Origin: Saprospirales bacterium
GTDB lineage: Bacteria > Bacteroidota > Bacteroidia > Chitinophagales > Saprospiraceae
Length of the DNA: 64,000 bases
Direction of reading: 5' to 3'
NCBI GenBank assembly: GCA_016703765.1
Contig: JADJBL010000020.1
Span: 1-64,000, forward strand
Of the stretch, positions 27,592-35,081 are shown piece by piece; within the stretch, counting starts at the first letter, position 1; each line of letters opens with the position of its first letter. A program made the translations under genes and the position numbers. A model generated the notes under the pieces. That model searched no databases. It was given only the letters and a program-made list of their open reading frames with translations, and was not told the origin of the DNA.

Positions 27592-29445
27592 ATGAGTTCT
27601 ATAATCTTCACCATACAACAAGGGGTGTCGGAGGCCCTGAAATCCTTGTACGGCCAGTCTCTGGACGCAATGGAAGTGCAGGTGCACCCGACCCGGCGCG
27701 AGTTCGAAGGCGATTTTACGGTTGTGGTATTTCCGCTGACCCGCTTCGTCAAAAAAAGGCCCGACGAGATCGCCGAAGAGATCGGCGCTTTTTTGGTCGG
27801 CCGGACGCCCGAGATCGGCTCTTTTAACGTCATCAAGGGTTTTTTAAACCTTTCCCTTGCCAATACTTTCTGGAGCCATTTTCTGCAAGAAATCTCGGGT
27901 CAGCCGCATTACGGGCAATTCCAGGCCAACGGCCACAAGGTCATGGTCGAGTACTGCTCGCCCAATACCAACAAGCCCCTTCACCTGGGGCATGTGCGGA
28001 ATATTTTGTTGGGCTGGTCTTGTTCGCGTATTCTGCAAACGGCGGGTTATGAGGTTTTTAAGGTCCAGGTCATCAACGACCGGGGCATCGCCGTGTGCAA
28101 GAGCATGCTGGCCTGGCTGGAATTCGGCAACGGCGCCACGCCGGAATCGGCCGGGATCAAGAGCGACCATTTTGTGGGCGAATATTATGTGGAGTTTTCC
28201 AGGCGCCAACAGGCGGAGTACCAGGCCTGGCAACAATCCGAGACCGGGCAGAAAGTCTACCGGGAGAAAGCCAAGGAAGGCCAAACGCCCGAGGCTTTTT
28301 TCAAGGAGTTTGTCAATCCATATTTTAACGAATACAGCGAGCTGGGCAAAAAGGCCACCGACATGCTGCTCCGTTGGGAGGCGGGCGACCCCGACACGAT
28401 GGCCCTGTGGAAACGGATGAACAATTGGGTGTACGAAGGATTTGACCAGACCTTCAAGGCCCTGGGCGTGAGCTTCGACAAACTCTACTACGAGTCGGAA
28501 ACCTACGTGCTTGGCAAGGACCTCATCGAAAAAGGCCTTGCGGAGGGGGTGTTTTATAAGAAAGAGGACGGCTCCGTTTGGATCGACCTGACGGACGCTG
28601 GAATGGACCCCAAGATCGTAATCCGTAGCAACGGCACCTCGGTATACACTACGCAGGACCTCGGAACGGCCCACCTGCGCTACGAGGATTTCGGGGTGGA
28701 CCGCATGGTGTATGTGGTCGGCGACGAGCAAAACCACCATTTCAAGGCCCTGTTCGAGATCCTCAAACGCATGGGCGAGCCCTACGCCGCCGGTTTGCAC
28801 CACCTTTCCTACGGGATGGTGGAATTGCCCGAGGGGAAAATGAAATCGCGCGAGGGCACGGTGGTGGACGCCGACGACCTAATCGAAGAGGTGATCAAAG
28901 AGGCCCGGCTCAATGCCAAAGAACGTGGCGAGCTGGCCGACTTGCCAGCGGATCAGCAGGACACCATTATCCGGAGGGTCGGACTGGCGGCGCTGAAATT
29001 TCACATCATCAAGGTGCAGCCCAAGAAGTGGATGACCTTCGACCCAAAGGAATCGGTAGATATGCAGGGCCAAACCGGCCCCTACATCCAATACGCCTAC
29101 GTCCGGATAAACGGGCTGGGCAAACGGGCCGAACGCGAGGGCGTCGATTTGTCGAAAGCCAATACCTATCTGGATATCCAGCCCGCCGAGCGGGAGGTGT
29201 TGCAGCTTTTGTACCAGTTCCCGCAAATCATCCAGCAGGCTGCGGAGGAGTACGACCCCTCCACGGTGGCGAATTTTTGCTACGCCCTGGCGAAGGCCTA
29301 CAGCAAGCTCTGGCACGACCTGTCGGTGTTCAACGCAGAAGACCCGGCGACCAGGGCTTTCCGTCTCCAGTTGAGCCGCGTGACGGGGCAGGTGCTGCAA
29401 AAAGGAATGGACCTGTTGGGAATTGATATGCCGGATAAAATGTGA
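27592..29445 (+). CDS. argS: Arginine--tRNA ligase
   Basis: A class I aminoacyl-tRNA synthetase that charges tRNA-Arg. The 617 residues contain the N-terminal tRNA-recognition domain (FEGDFTVVVFPLTRFVKKRPDEIAEEI), the HIGH-type motif SPNTNKPLHLGHVRN near residue 126, INDRGIAVCKSMLAW, and the KMSKS-equivalent KMKSREGTVVDADDL near 421. The C-terminal anticodon-binding domain ends GQVLQKGMDLLGIDMPDKM. Length is normal. glnS follows 61 bases downstream, so the two synthetases may be co-transcribed. Confidence 0.96.
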   Translation: MSSIIFTIQQGVSEALKSLYGQSLDAMEVQVHPTRREFEGDFTVVVFPLTRFVKKRPDEIAEEIGAFLVGRTPEIGSFNVIKGFLNLSLANTFWSHFLQEISGQPHYGQFQANGHKVMVEYCSPNTNKPLHLGHVRNILLGWSCSRILQTAGYEVFKVQVINDRGIAVCKSMLAWLEFGNGATPESAGIKSDHFVGEYYVEFSRRQQAEYQAWQQSETGQKVYREKAKEGQTPEAFFKEFVNPYFNEYSELGKKATDMLLRWEAGDPDTMALWKRMNNWVYEGFDQTFKALGVSFDKLYYESETYVLGKDLIEKGLAEGVFYKKEDGSVWIDLTDAGMDPKIVIRSNGTSVYTTQDLGTAHLRYEDFGVDRMVYVVGDEQNHHFKALFEILKRMGEPYAAGLHHLSYGMVELPEGKMKSREGTVVDADDLIEEVIKEARLNAKERGELADLPADQQDTIIRRVGLAALKFHIIKVQPKKWMTFDPKESVDMQGQTGPYIQYAYVRINGLGKRAEREGVDLSKANTYLDIQPAEREVLQLLYQFPQIIQQAAEEYDPSTVANFCYALAKAYSKLWHDLSVFNAEDPATRAFRLQLSRVTGQVLQKGMDLLGIDMPDKM

Positions 29446-29506
29446 CAGGATGGCAGGATCTATTTGATTAACACGATTTGTAAAGTGTAATAATTGGTAT
29501 TTTTTA

Positions 29507-31201
29507 ATGGAAATTAAAGAAACAAACGAGCCGAAGGAATCTCTGAACTTTATCGAGGAGATCATCGAAGAGGATATCAGAAACGGCAAGCATGGAGGGC
29601 GGGTGCATACGCGTTTCCCACCCGAGCCGAACGGCTATTTGCACGTCGGGCATACCAAGGCCATTTACATCAATTTTGAACTGGCGAAAAAATATGGGGG
29701 CCTCACCAACCTCCGCTTCGACGACACCAACCCGGTGACCGAAGAAACCGAATATGTGGACGCCATCAAGCGCGATATCCGCTGGCTGGGCTACGACTGG
29801 GGCGACCGCGAATACTACGCCTCCGACTATTTTGGAAAACTCTACGAATTTGCCGTCGAGCTGGTCAAAAAAGGCCTCGCTTATGTGGATGATTCCACCA
29901 AGGAGGAAATCGAGCAGATGAAAGGCTCGCCGACCCAGCCCGGAGAACTCAGCCCTTATGCGTCGCGTTCGGTGGAGGAAAACCTCGACCTGCTCGAGCG
30001 CATGCGCAAGGGCGAATTCGAGGAAGGGGTGAGGGTGCTGCGCGCGCGGGTGGACATGGAATCGCCCAATATGCACATGCGCGACCCCATCCTTTACCGG
30101 ATCAAATACGCCCATCACCACCGCACGGGGGATGCCTGGTGCATTTACCCCATGTATGACTTTGCCCACGGGCAGAGCGACTCGATCGAAGAGATCACCC
30201 ATTCGCTCTGCTCGCTGGAATTCAGGCACCACCGGCCTCTGTACGACTGGTTCATCGAAAAGCTGGAGATCTTCCCTTCCCGCCAAATCGAATTTGCGAG
30301 GATGAACGTGGCGTACATGATCACCAGCAAGCGCCGGCTCCTTTTGCTGGTGCGGGAGGGTTTAGTCAGCGGCTGGGACGACCCGCGCATGCCCACCCTG
30401 TCGGGGATGCGCCGCCGGGGCTATCCGCCTGCCGCATTGCGGACCTTTATCGACAAGGCCGGAGTAGCCAAGCGCGACAACGTCATCGAGTACGAATTGC
30501 TGGAGAGCTGCGTCCGCGACGAGCTCAACCGGACGGCTTCCCGCGTGATGGCCGTGCTGCAACCTATTAAAGTCTTGATTACCAACTATCCCGAGGGGCA
30601 GGTGGAGATGATGGAGGTGGAAAACAACCCCGAGGACGCCAGCAAGGGCATGCGCAAAATGCCTTTTTCCCGCGAATTGTACATCGAACGGGACGATTTC
30701 ATGGAAAACCCCCAGGGCAAGTATTTCCGCCTTGCCCCGGGACAGGATGTGCGCCTGAAAGCGGCCTATATCATTCGTTGCGAGGAAGTAATAAAAGACG
30801 CCGCTGGAGAAGTGTCGGAGCTGCGCTGCACCTACTATCCGAACAGCCGCAGCGGCTCGGACACCTCGGGTTTGAAAGTAAAAGGCACGATCCATTGGGT
30901 ATCGGCGCCGCAGGCCCTGGAGGTCGAAGTTCGTTTGTACGACCGCCTCTTCACCGACCCCACGCCCGACGCTTATGAAGACCGCGATTTCAAGGAATTC
31001 GTCAATCCCGAAGCGCTGACCGTGATCCCGAAAGCATACGTCGAACCGGCCTTAATAGACGTAAAACCCCAGGACCACTTCCAATTCTTGCGAGTGGGCT
31101 ATTTCTCTGTAGACGACGACAGCCTGCCCGGAAAATTGGTCTTCAACCGCACCGTGACGCTCAAGGATGCCTGGGCGAAGGAGCAGCAAAAAGGAGTTTA
31201 A
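29507..31201 (+). CDS. glnS: Glutamine--tRNA ligase
   Basis: This class I enzyme charges tRNA-Gln directly. The catalytic domain shows RFPPEPNGYLHVGHTKAI (HIGH-like) near residue 35, the Gln/AMP site residues in FDDTNP, YASDYFGKLYEFA, and MITSKRRLLLLV near 267 as the KMSKS-equivalent. GlnRS-specific features include YDFAHGQSDSIEEITHSLCSLEF and the C-terminal two-barrel anticodon-binding domain with VKGTIHWV. The 564 residues are a typical length. The gene ends in a word-repeat element shared with the convergent lipoprotein gene. Confidence 0.96.
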   Translation: MEIKETNEPKESLNFIEEIIEEDIRNGKHGGRVHTRFPPEPNGYLHVGHTKAIYINFELAKKYGGLTNLRFDDTNPVTEETEYVDAIKRDIRWLGYDWGDREYYASDYFGKLYEFAVELVKKGLAYVDDSTKEEIEQMKGSPTQPGELSPYASRSVEENLDLLERMRKGEFEEGVRVLRARVDMESPNMHMRDPILYRIKYAHHHRTGDAWCIYPMYDFAHGQSDSIEEITHSLCSLEFRHHRPLYDWFIEKLEIFPSRQIEFARMNVAYMITSKRRLLLLVREGLVSGWDDPRMPTLSGMRRRGYPPAALRTFIDKAGVAKRDNVIEYELLESCVRDELNRTASRVMAVLQPIKVLITNYPEGQVEMMEVENNPEDASKGMRKMPFSRELYIERDDFMENPQGKYFRLAPGQDVRLKAAYIIRCEEVIKDAAGEVSELRCTYYPNSRSGSDTSGLKVKGTIHWVSAPQALEVEVRLYDRLFTDPTPDAYEDRDFKEFVNPEALTVIPKAYVEPALIDVKPQDHFQFLRVGYFSVDDDSLPGKLVFNRTVTLKDAWAKEQQKGV

Positions 31202-31204
31202 ATA

Positions 31205-31276
31205 GTTAATAAGTTTAGGGTTTATTGATTTGTTTCGAAACTAAACCTTCTAAACTCCTAAACTCTCTAAACTAGT
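31205..31276. repeat. Word-repeat element, family C (TTCTAAAC), between glnS and the propeller lipoprotein
   Basis: The right side has CTAAACC/TTCTAAACTCC words (31241-31274), the left has AGTTTAGGG (31211-31220), and a self-complementary GTTTCGAAAC lies at 31232-31241. It lies between convergent genes. The TAG stop of the minus-strand gene (31272-31274) is in the repeat. Confidence 0.65.
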
Positions 31277-32312
31277 AAAAAAGGAATCCATTCGGCGCCA
31301 CCCCCGCCTCCATAGACTGGATTTCCACCCCATCGTGGCTGTAGAGGTAAACCGTGCCTCTTTGCGCAAAATCGACCGCATCGGACGTGAAGATCTCGCT
31401 TGTAATAGGGTGAATTTCGAGAGCATAGAGGGTTCGGCCGCCCGATGAAACGATGGGGTTTGAAGGCAGGGCGCCATCCTCAATGCCCATTTTGAAAATA
31501 TCCTTTTTCAGGAAATACAGGACATTGCCGACACTGTTGGTGCGGATCTTCGGGGCGGTGCCTGTGTCAAAATCTGTGAAGCCAAACTGCGCTTCTACCT
31601 GCCTGGTAGCCGGATCGAGCCTCCATATTCCACCCAAATCGGGGCCGAAAGAATCGCCCGAGCACAGGACCCAGAGTTTTCCGTTTATATCCACCGCCAT
31701 GCTGGCCGGGTCGAAGCCCACTTCAAGGGTATCCACCATTTGGTTGCTCAGCGTATCGATGACGTAGATATTTTTGGTAAACCGGTTGGCTACGAAGATT
31801 TCTCCGCCTATGCGGACCATTTCTTCCGTCCAGCCTCCTGCGGCGATAGAGTCTATTTTTTGGAGGTTTGCCAGATCTACCCGGTAGATGAAGTTGGAAA
31901 AAAGGTCGCTCAAATAGGCCTTTCCCGAGGGGAGGGGGAGCAGATATCTGGGCGAGGGAAAAGGGCCGATGGAGGTGGTCCCTTTGAAATCGGCCGGATC
32001 CACCACTACAATCTTTTGAGAATTATTGACGACCAAAAAGGCCCGGTCGCCGAATAGGGTCATGCTTTGGAGCACATCGCCCAGCGCTTGTCCGTTTTGG
32101 GTTTCGTAGATATTGGAAAACTGCCTGTTGTCCGGATAACGGAAAAAATCGACCGATGCGTTTCCGGCGTTGAACGCGCCTTCGTTGAGGATAAACACCC
32201 CTTCGCCCCGTTCGATCGGAACCAGGGAGGTGTCGGGGGGCATTTCGTCGTCTTCGTGCTTGCAGGCGGCGAGGGAGAGGAGGGCAAAAAGAAGGAAGAA
32301 GATTGGTTTCAT
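31272..32312 (-). CDS. YncE/DUF5074-like beta-propeller lipoprotein (BtuG-like)
   Basis: The N-terminus MKPIFFLLFALLSLAAC is a lipoprotein signal. The rest (about 330 residues) is a repeated beta-propeller: blades such as GVFILNEGAFNAGNASVDFF, AFLVVNNSQKIVVVDPADF, AYLSDLFSNFIYRVDLANL, IFVANRFTKNIYVIDTLSN and LWVLCSGDS. In Bacteroides the surface lipoprotein BtuG is this kind of propeller and sits on the TonB receptor BtuB to capture vitamin B12. Here too the gene is directly downstream of a BtuB-sized TonB receptor. That makes B12 capture the best guess, but no B12-specific residue was checked, and other metal or siderophore binders share the fold. Confidence 0.6.
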   Translation of the reverse strand: MKPIFFLLFALLSLAACKHEDDEMPPDTSLVPIERGEGVFILNEGAFNAGNASVDFFRYPDNRQFSNIYETQNGQALGDVLQSMTLFGDRAFLVVNNSQKIVVVDPADFKGTTSIGPFPSPRYLLPLPSGKAYLSDLFSNFIYRVDLANLQKIDSIAAGGWTEEMVRIGGEIFVANRFTKNIYVIDTLSNQMVDTLEVGFDPASMAVDINGKLWVLCSGDSFGPDLGGIWRLDPATRQVEAQFGFTDFDTGTAPKIRTNSVGNVLYFLKKDIFKMGIEDGALPSNPIVSSGGRTLYALEIHPITSEIFTSDAVDFAQRGTVYLYSHDGVEIQSMEAGVAPNGFLFY

Positions 32313-32323
32313 GCTGAAAAACA

Positions 32324-32402
32324 GTTTAGGAGGTTTAGAGAGTTTAGAAGGTTTAGAAGCTCGAAAAAACTCAACCTTCTAAACTCTCTAAACTTCCTAA
32401 AC
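32324..32402. repeat. Word-repeat inverted repeat, family C, 30-bp arms
   Basis: A 30-base left arm (32324-32353, GTTTAGGAGGTTTAG...) pairs with a 30-base right arm (32373-32402, ...TAAACTTCCTAAAC) with only one mismatch. It lies between the TonB receptor gene and the lipoprotein gene, both minus strand. The receptor stop codon and its last ten codons are encoded by the right arm. Confidence 0.85.
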
Positions 32403-34305
32403 CTTTATCAAAGGTCATTTTTAAATTAACAAAAACACCGATTTCCCCCCATCTCCCCGGCATGGGTCTGGATTCGACGGCTTGATAAGAGGTATTGAAT
32501 AAGTTAAATATATTGTTGAATATCAATATATTTAGATCGTTTAAATTAAAGCTATACTCCAACTGAAGATCGCTGAGCCAATAGGGTGGGAGAGAGGCGG
32601 AGTGATCGGAGAGGGTGTACACTTTTCCGCCGTACCGCTGGGTCCAGGCGATGGTAAAGTCTTTCCAGGAAGCCTTCGCGGAGCCGGTGAGGGTGTGCTC
32701 CGGGGTATAGATCAGTTGCTTTCCGGCGGAGCGGTCGTTTGGCGAAAGGGGCTTTAGAGAGCTGGACTTCACCCAGGCGTAGGCCGCAAAATATTCCGTC
32801 TTTACGGGGCCGAATTCTCGGCTTAAACTCGAACTGGCCTCCAAACCGCGGCTCCATACCAGCAGCAGGTTTTCGGGCGACCAGTAGCTGCCCGAGGGCC
32901 GCCATAGGATCCAATTGCCGATGCGGCGCTGAAAAGCGCTCAGGCCCGTTTCCCAACTGGTTTTTGGTGCTGATTTTTTCAGCGAAAGGCCCAATTCTCC
33001 GCCCCATCCTTCTTCGGGTTTCAGGTCCGCATTGCCGCCGGGCGACCAGAACAGGTCGTTTTGAGTGGGCCATCGAAAATGCCTCGCCACCTGGAATTGG
33101 GCTTCCAGAAGGGGAGTGGGTTTCCAAAGCAGGTTCAGGGCAGGGGCTATGGGCGCGAGCTGCTCCTTCATCCATTCCTGCCGGAGGCTTGCGATGCCGG
33201 TCCATTTTCCTTTGGGGCTTTCCAGTCGGTAAGACCCGAAAACGGCCTGCCGGAGTTGAAGGGGATTGGCCGCGTAGTTTTCCGATTCGCCCTGTAAGAC
33301 GGCCTGATGGAAGCCGAAACCCGCCAGATGGCCCCGAAGCGGCGACCAGCGGGTTTCCGCCTCCGCGTAAACGACCCGGGACCGGCTGAGATCGGCCAAA
33401 GCGATGGCGGGGTCGCGGTAGTCGATCTCGTCGTACAGGAAGGCGCTTCGAAGATGAAAGGCCCATTGATTGCGGAAATATTGCCAGTGCAGCGCAAGCC
33501 GCAGGGAGCGATCATCCTGGGTCGCCTGGGAGTTTGATTGGAGCAGCGTCGGAGGGATTTCCCTTTGAGAGCCCTGCACCCAGATATGGGCGTCGAGTTG
33601 GTGATTCTTTTTTCGGAAAAGGAGGTCCTGCATGGCGCCCAGCTGCCGGAAAGCCGCGTGAGACTGCTTTTTCGGATCGCCGTTGTGGTCGCGGAACGAA
33701 AAATCGTTTCGCTGGCTGACCCGGAAGATTTGCGTATGGAGGCCAAGCGATTTTCCGCCCCATTTCCAGGACAGGTTTTGGGCATTTTGATGAAAACTGC
33801 CCGTCTGCATTCCGGCACGCAACGCATGCCCCGATTGGAGTTCAGGGGTGTCGCTGCTCAGGTGTACAGCGCCACCCACAGCGCCCGAGCCCCAAAGGGC
33901 GCCGTTTGCCCCGGGGTCGATGTGAAAACTGGAAAAGAGATGAACCGGCACCAGGGTCAGGTCCAATTGGCCGTGCATCGGATTTTGGAGGTTGAACCCA
34001 TGCCAGATCAGCGCGGTATGCGACGCCCCGGCCCCGCGCAGGGACAAGCTGGCCAATTGTCCCGGACCGTAAGATTTTACGTAGACCGGGGCGACCAGGG
34101 GCAATGCCGAGCCGAGCGAAGCCGATATTCCCGGCAGGTCTTTTTCCGGCTCGGCGACCCATTTCGCGGCTCCGGGCCCAAAGGCCTCCAGGCGGTTGCC
34201 CAATACGAGGGCTTCCGGGAGGTCGATGGTGTCGACGCCGGGCTCCTGGCCTGAAGCGATACCAAGCCAAAAATGGAGCGAAAGGAGAAGCCAAAATGGG
34301 CGCAT
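32371..34305 (-). CDS. TonB-dependent receptor (BtuB-like), with a repeat-derived C-terminal tail
   Basis: A signal peptide (MRPFWLLLSLHFWLGIASGQ) is followed by a plug domain (VKSYGPGQLASLSLRGAGASHTALIWHG, GANGALWGSGAVGGAVHL) and a 22-strand type barrel. The protein has no CarboxypepD N-terminal extension, is 644 residues long and so is of BtuB size. With the propeller lipoprotein downstream it looks like a vitamin B12 uptake pair. The barrel's natural last strand is GVFVNLKMTF, ending in the Phe that outer-membrane proteins need. After it comes DKGLGSLESLEG, which is encoded by the inverted word repeat. The substrate is inference; no cobalamin riboswitch precedes it. Confidence 0.8.
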   Translation of the reverse strand: MRPFWLLLSLHFWLGIASGQEPGVDTIDLPEALVLGNRLEAFGPGAAKWVAEPEKDLPGISASLGSALPLVAPVYVKSYGPGQLASLSLRGAGASHTALIWHGFNLQNPMHGQLDLTLVPVHLFSSFHIDPGANGALWGSGAVGGAVHLSSDTPELQSGHALRAGMQTGSFHQNAQNLSWKWGGKSLGLHTQIFRVSQRNDFSFRDHNGDPKKQSHAAFRQLGAMQDLLFRKKNHQLDAHIWVQGSQREIPPTLLQSNSQATQDDRSLRLALHWQYFRNQWAFHLRSAFLYDEIDYRDPAIALADLSRSRVVYAEAETRWSPLRGHLAGFGFHQAVLQGESENYAANPLQLRQAVFGSYRLESPKGKWTGIASLRQEWMKEQLAPIAPALNLLWKPTPLLEAQFQVARHFRWPTQNDLFWSPGGNADLKPEEGWGGELGLSLKKSAPKTSWETGLSAFQRRIGNWILWRPSGSYWSPENLLLVWSRGLEASSSLSREFGPVKTEYFAAYAWVKSSSLKPLSPNDRSAGKQLIYTPEHTLTGSAKASWKDFTIAWTQRYGGKVYTLSDHSASLPPYWLSDLQLEYSFNLNDLNILIFNNIFNLFNTSYQAVESRPMPGRWGEIGVFVNLKMTFDKGLGSLESLEG

Positions 34306-34327
34306 GTCGGGAATTATCTATTAAAAA

Positions 34328-34359
34328 TTGGTCCGTACGGTTCAAATCCCCTAATTTTG
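34328..34359 (+). promoter_or_regulatory. Bacteroidota-type promoter for the 34382 gene
   Basis: TTG at 34328-34330 and TAATTTTG at 34352-34359, 21 bases apart. Transcription would begin near 34366, which favours the ATG at 34382 over the one at 34364. Confidence 0.55.
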
Positions 34360-34381
34360 AAAGATGAGAACTCCCGGCCGC

Positions 34382-35036
34382 ATGATAAAACAAATCTGGA
34401 TCTTTTTTTGCCTGCTTCCCGTCTTGTCTTTGTCACAAGATTTCTCCTTCAGCCCCGGCCCCGTTCTCGACGGGCAAATGGACGTAGATGGATACGGCCT
34501 GCACCAGATCGACATCCTCAATGAAACAGAAGACACCCTCTGGCTTACCTGGCGAATGATCGGGAATACCATGCCGGACGAATGGGATGTAAACCTCTGC
34601 GACAATGTGATCTGTTACGGCGTCATGCCCACCATGGCCGACATGAACCCTGTGGCGCCCGACAGTGCCGCTTTTATTCGCATCACCACCTACCCCGGTA
34701 ATGTGGCCGGCAGCGGACAACTGCAATTCTGGATCTATAAAACGGGCTTCCCCGAAGATCATTCCACCATCGCTTTCAATCTGTCGGCGGGTATTACAGG
34801 GATTTCAGAAATGGAAAAAAGTGAGATTCGCGTTTTTCCCAACCCCACTTCGGGCCCTTGCACTCGTAGTCCCTGAGGAAGAGCCTTTTACCTGGACCCT
34901 TTACGACGCTCTCGGCCAGACCAGTCAGCGCGGCCATGGCCCGGATCTGGACCTGTCCGCCCTTCCCAAAGGAAATTACTGGCTGCAAATAGAGTATAGA
35001 AATCGCCAGACTCTCTTCCCGGTCCAAAAACTATAA
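34382..35036 (+). CDS. Small secreted protein with T9SS sorting domain, frameshifted
   Basis: The signal peptide is MIKQIWIFFCLLPVLSLSQ. The first part (to about residue 135) is beta-rich (FSFSPGPVLDGQMDVDGYG, AAFIRITTYPG). Then comes the start of a type A sorting domain, IRVFPNPTSG. Here the frame breaks near 34853, and the domain continues in another frame as LALVVPEEEPFTWTLYDALGQTSQ, LDLSALPKGNYWLQIEYRNRQTLFPVQKL. Repaired length is about 217 residues. Such domains direct export by the type IX secretion system. No activity can be assigned to the N-terminal part. The break looks like an indel at a G/C run. Confidence 0.65.
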
Positions 35037-35075
35037 AACTAAACATCCTCAACTTCTAAACCTTCTAAACTTCAT
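35037..35075. repeat. Half of a family C word repeat
   Basis: Only the CTTCTAAAC orientation is present (CTAAAC, CTTCTAAACC, TTCTAAAC), without the opposite arm. It fills the 45-bp space before the C25 protease gene. Confidence 0.5.
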
Positions 35076-35081
35076 CGGAAT

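Noticed and set aside
34336..34352. GGTTCAAATCCCC, which looks like a tRNA T-arm
   Set aside because: The flanking bases do not form the T stem, and no acceptor or anticodon arm surrounds it. The stretch is better explained as the spacer of a TTG/TAATTTTG promoter.
34306..34381. Possible cobalamin riboswitch for the BtuB-like gene
   Set aside because: The space is about 60-75 bp and also holds the divergent promoter. A cobalamin riboswitch needs about 200 bases and its B12-box is not seen.
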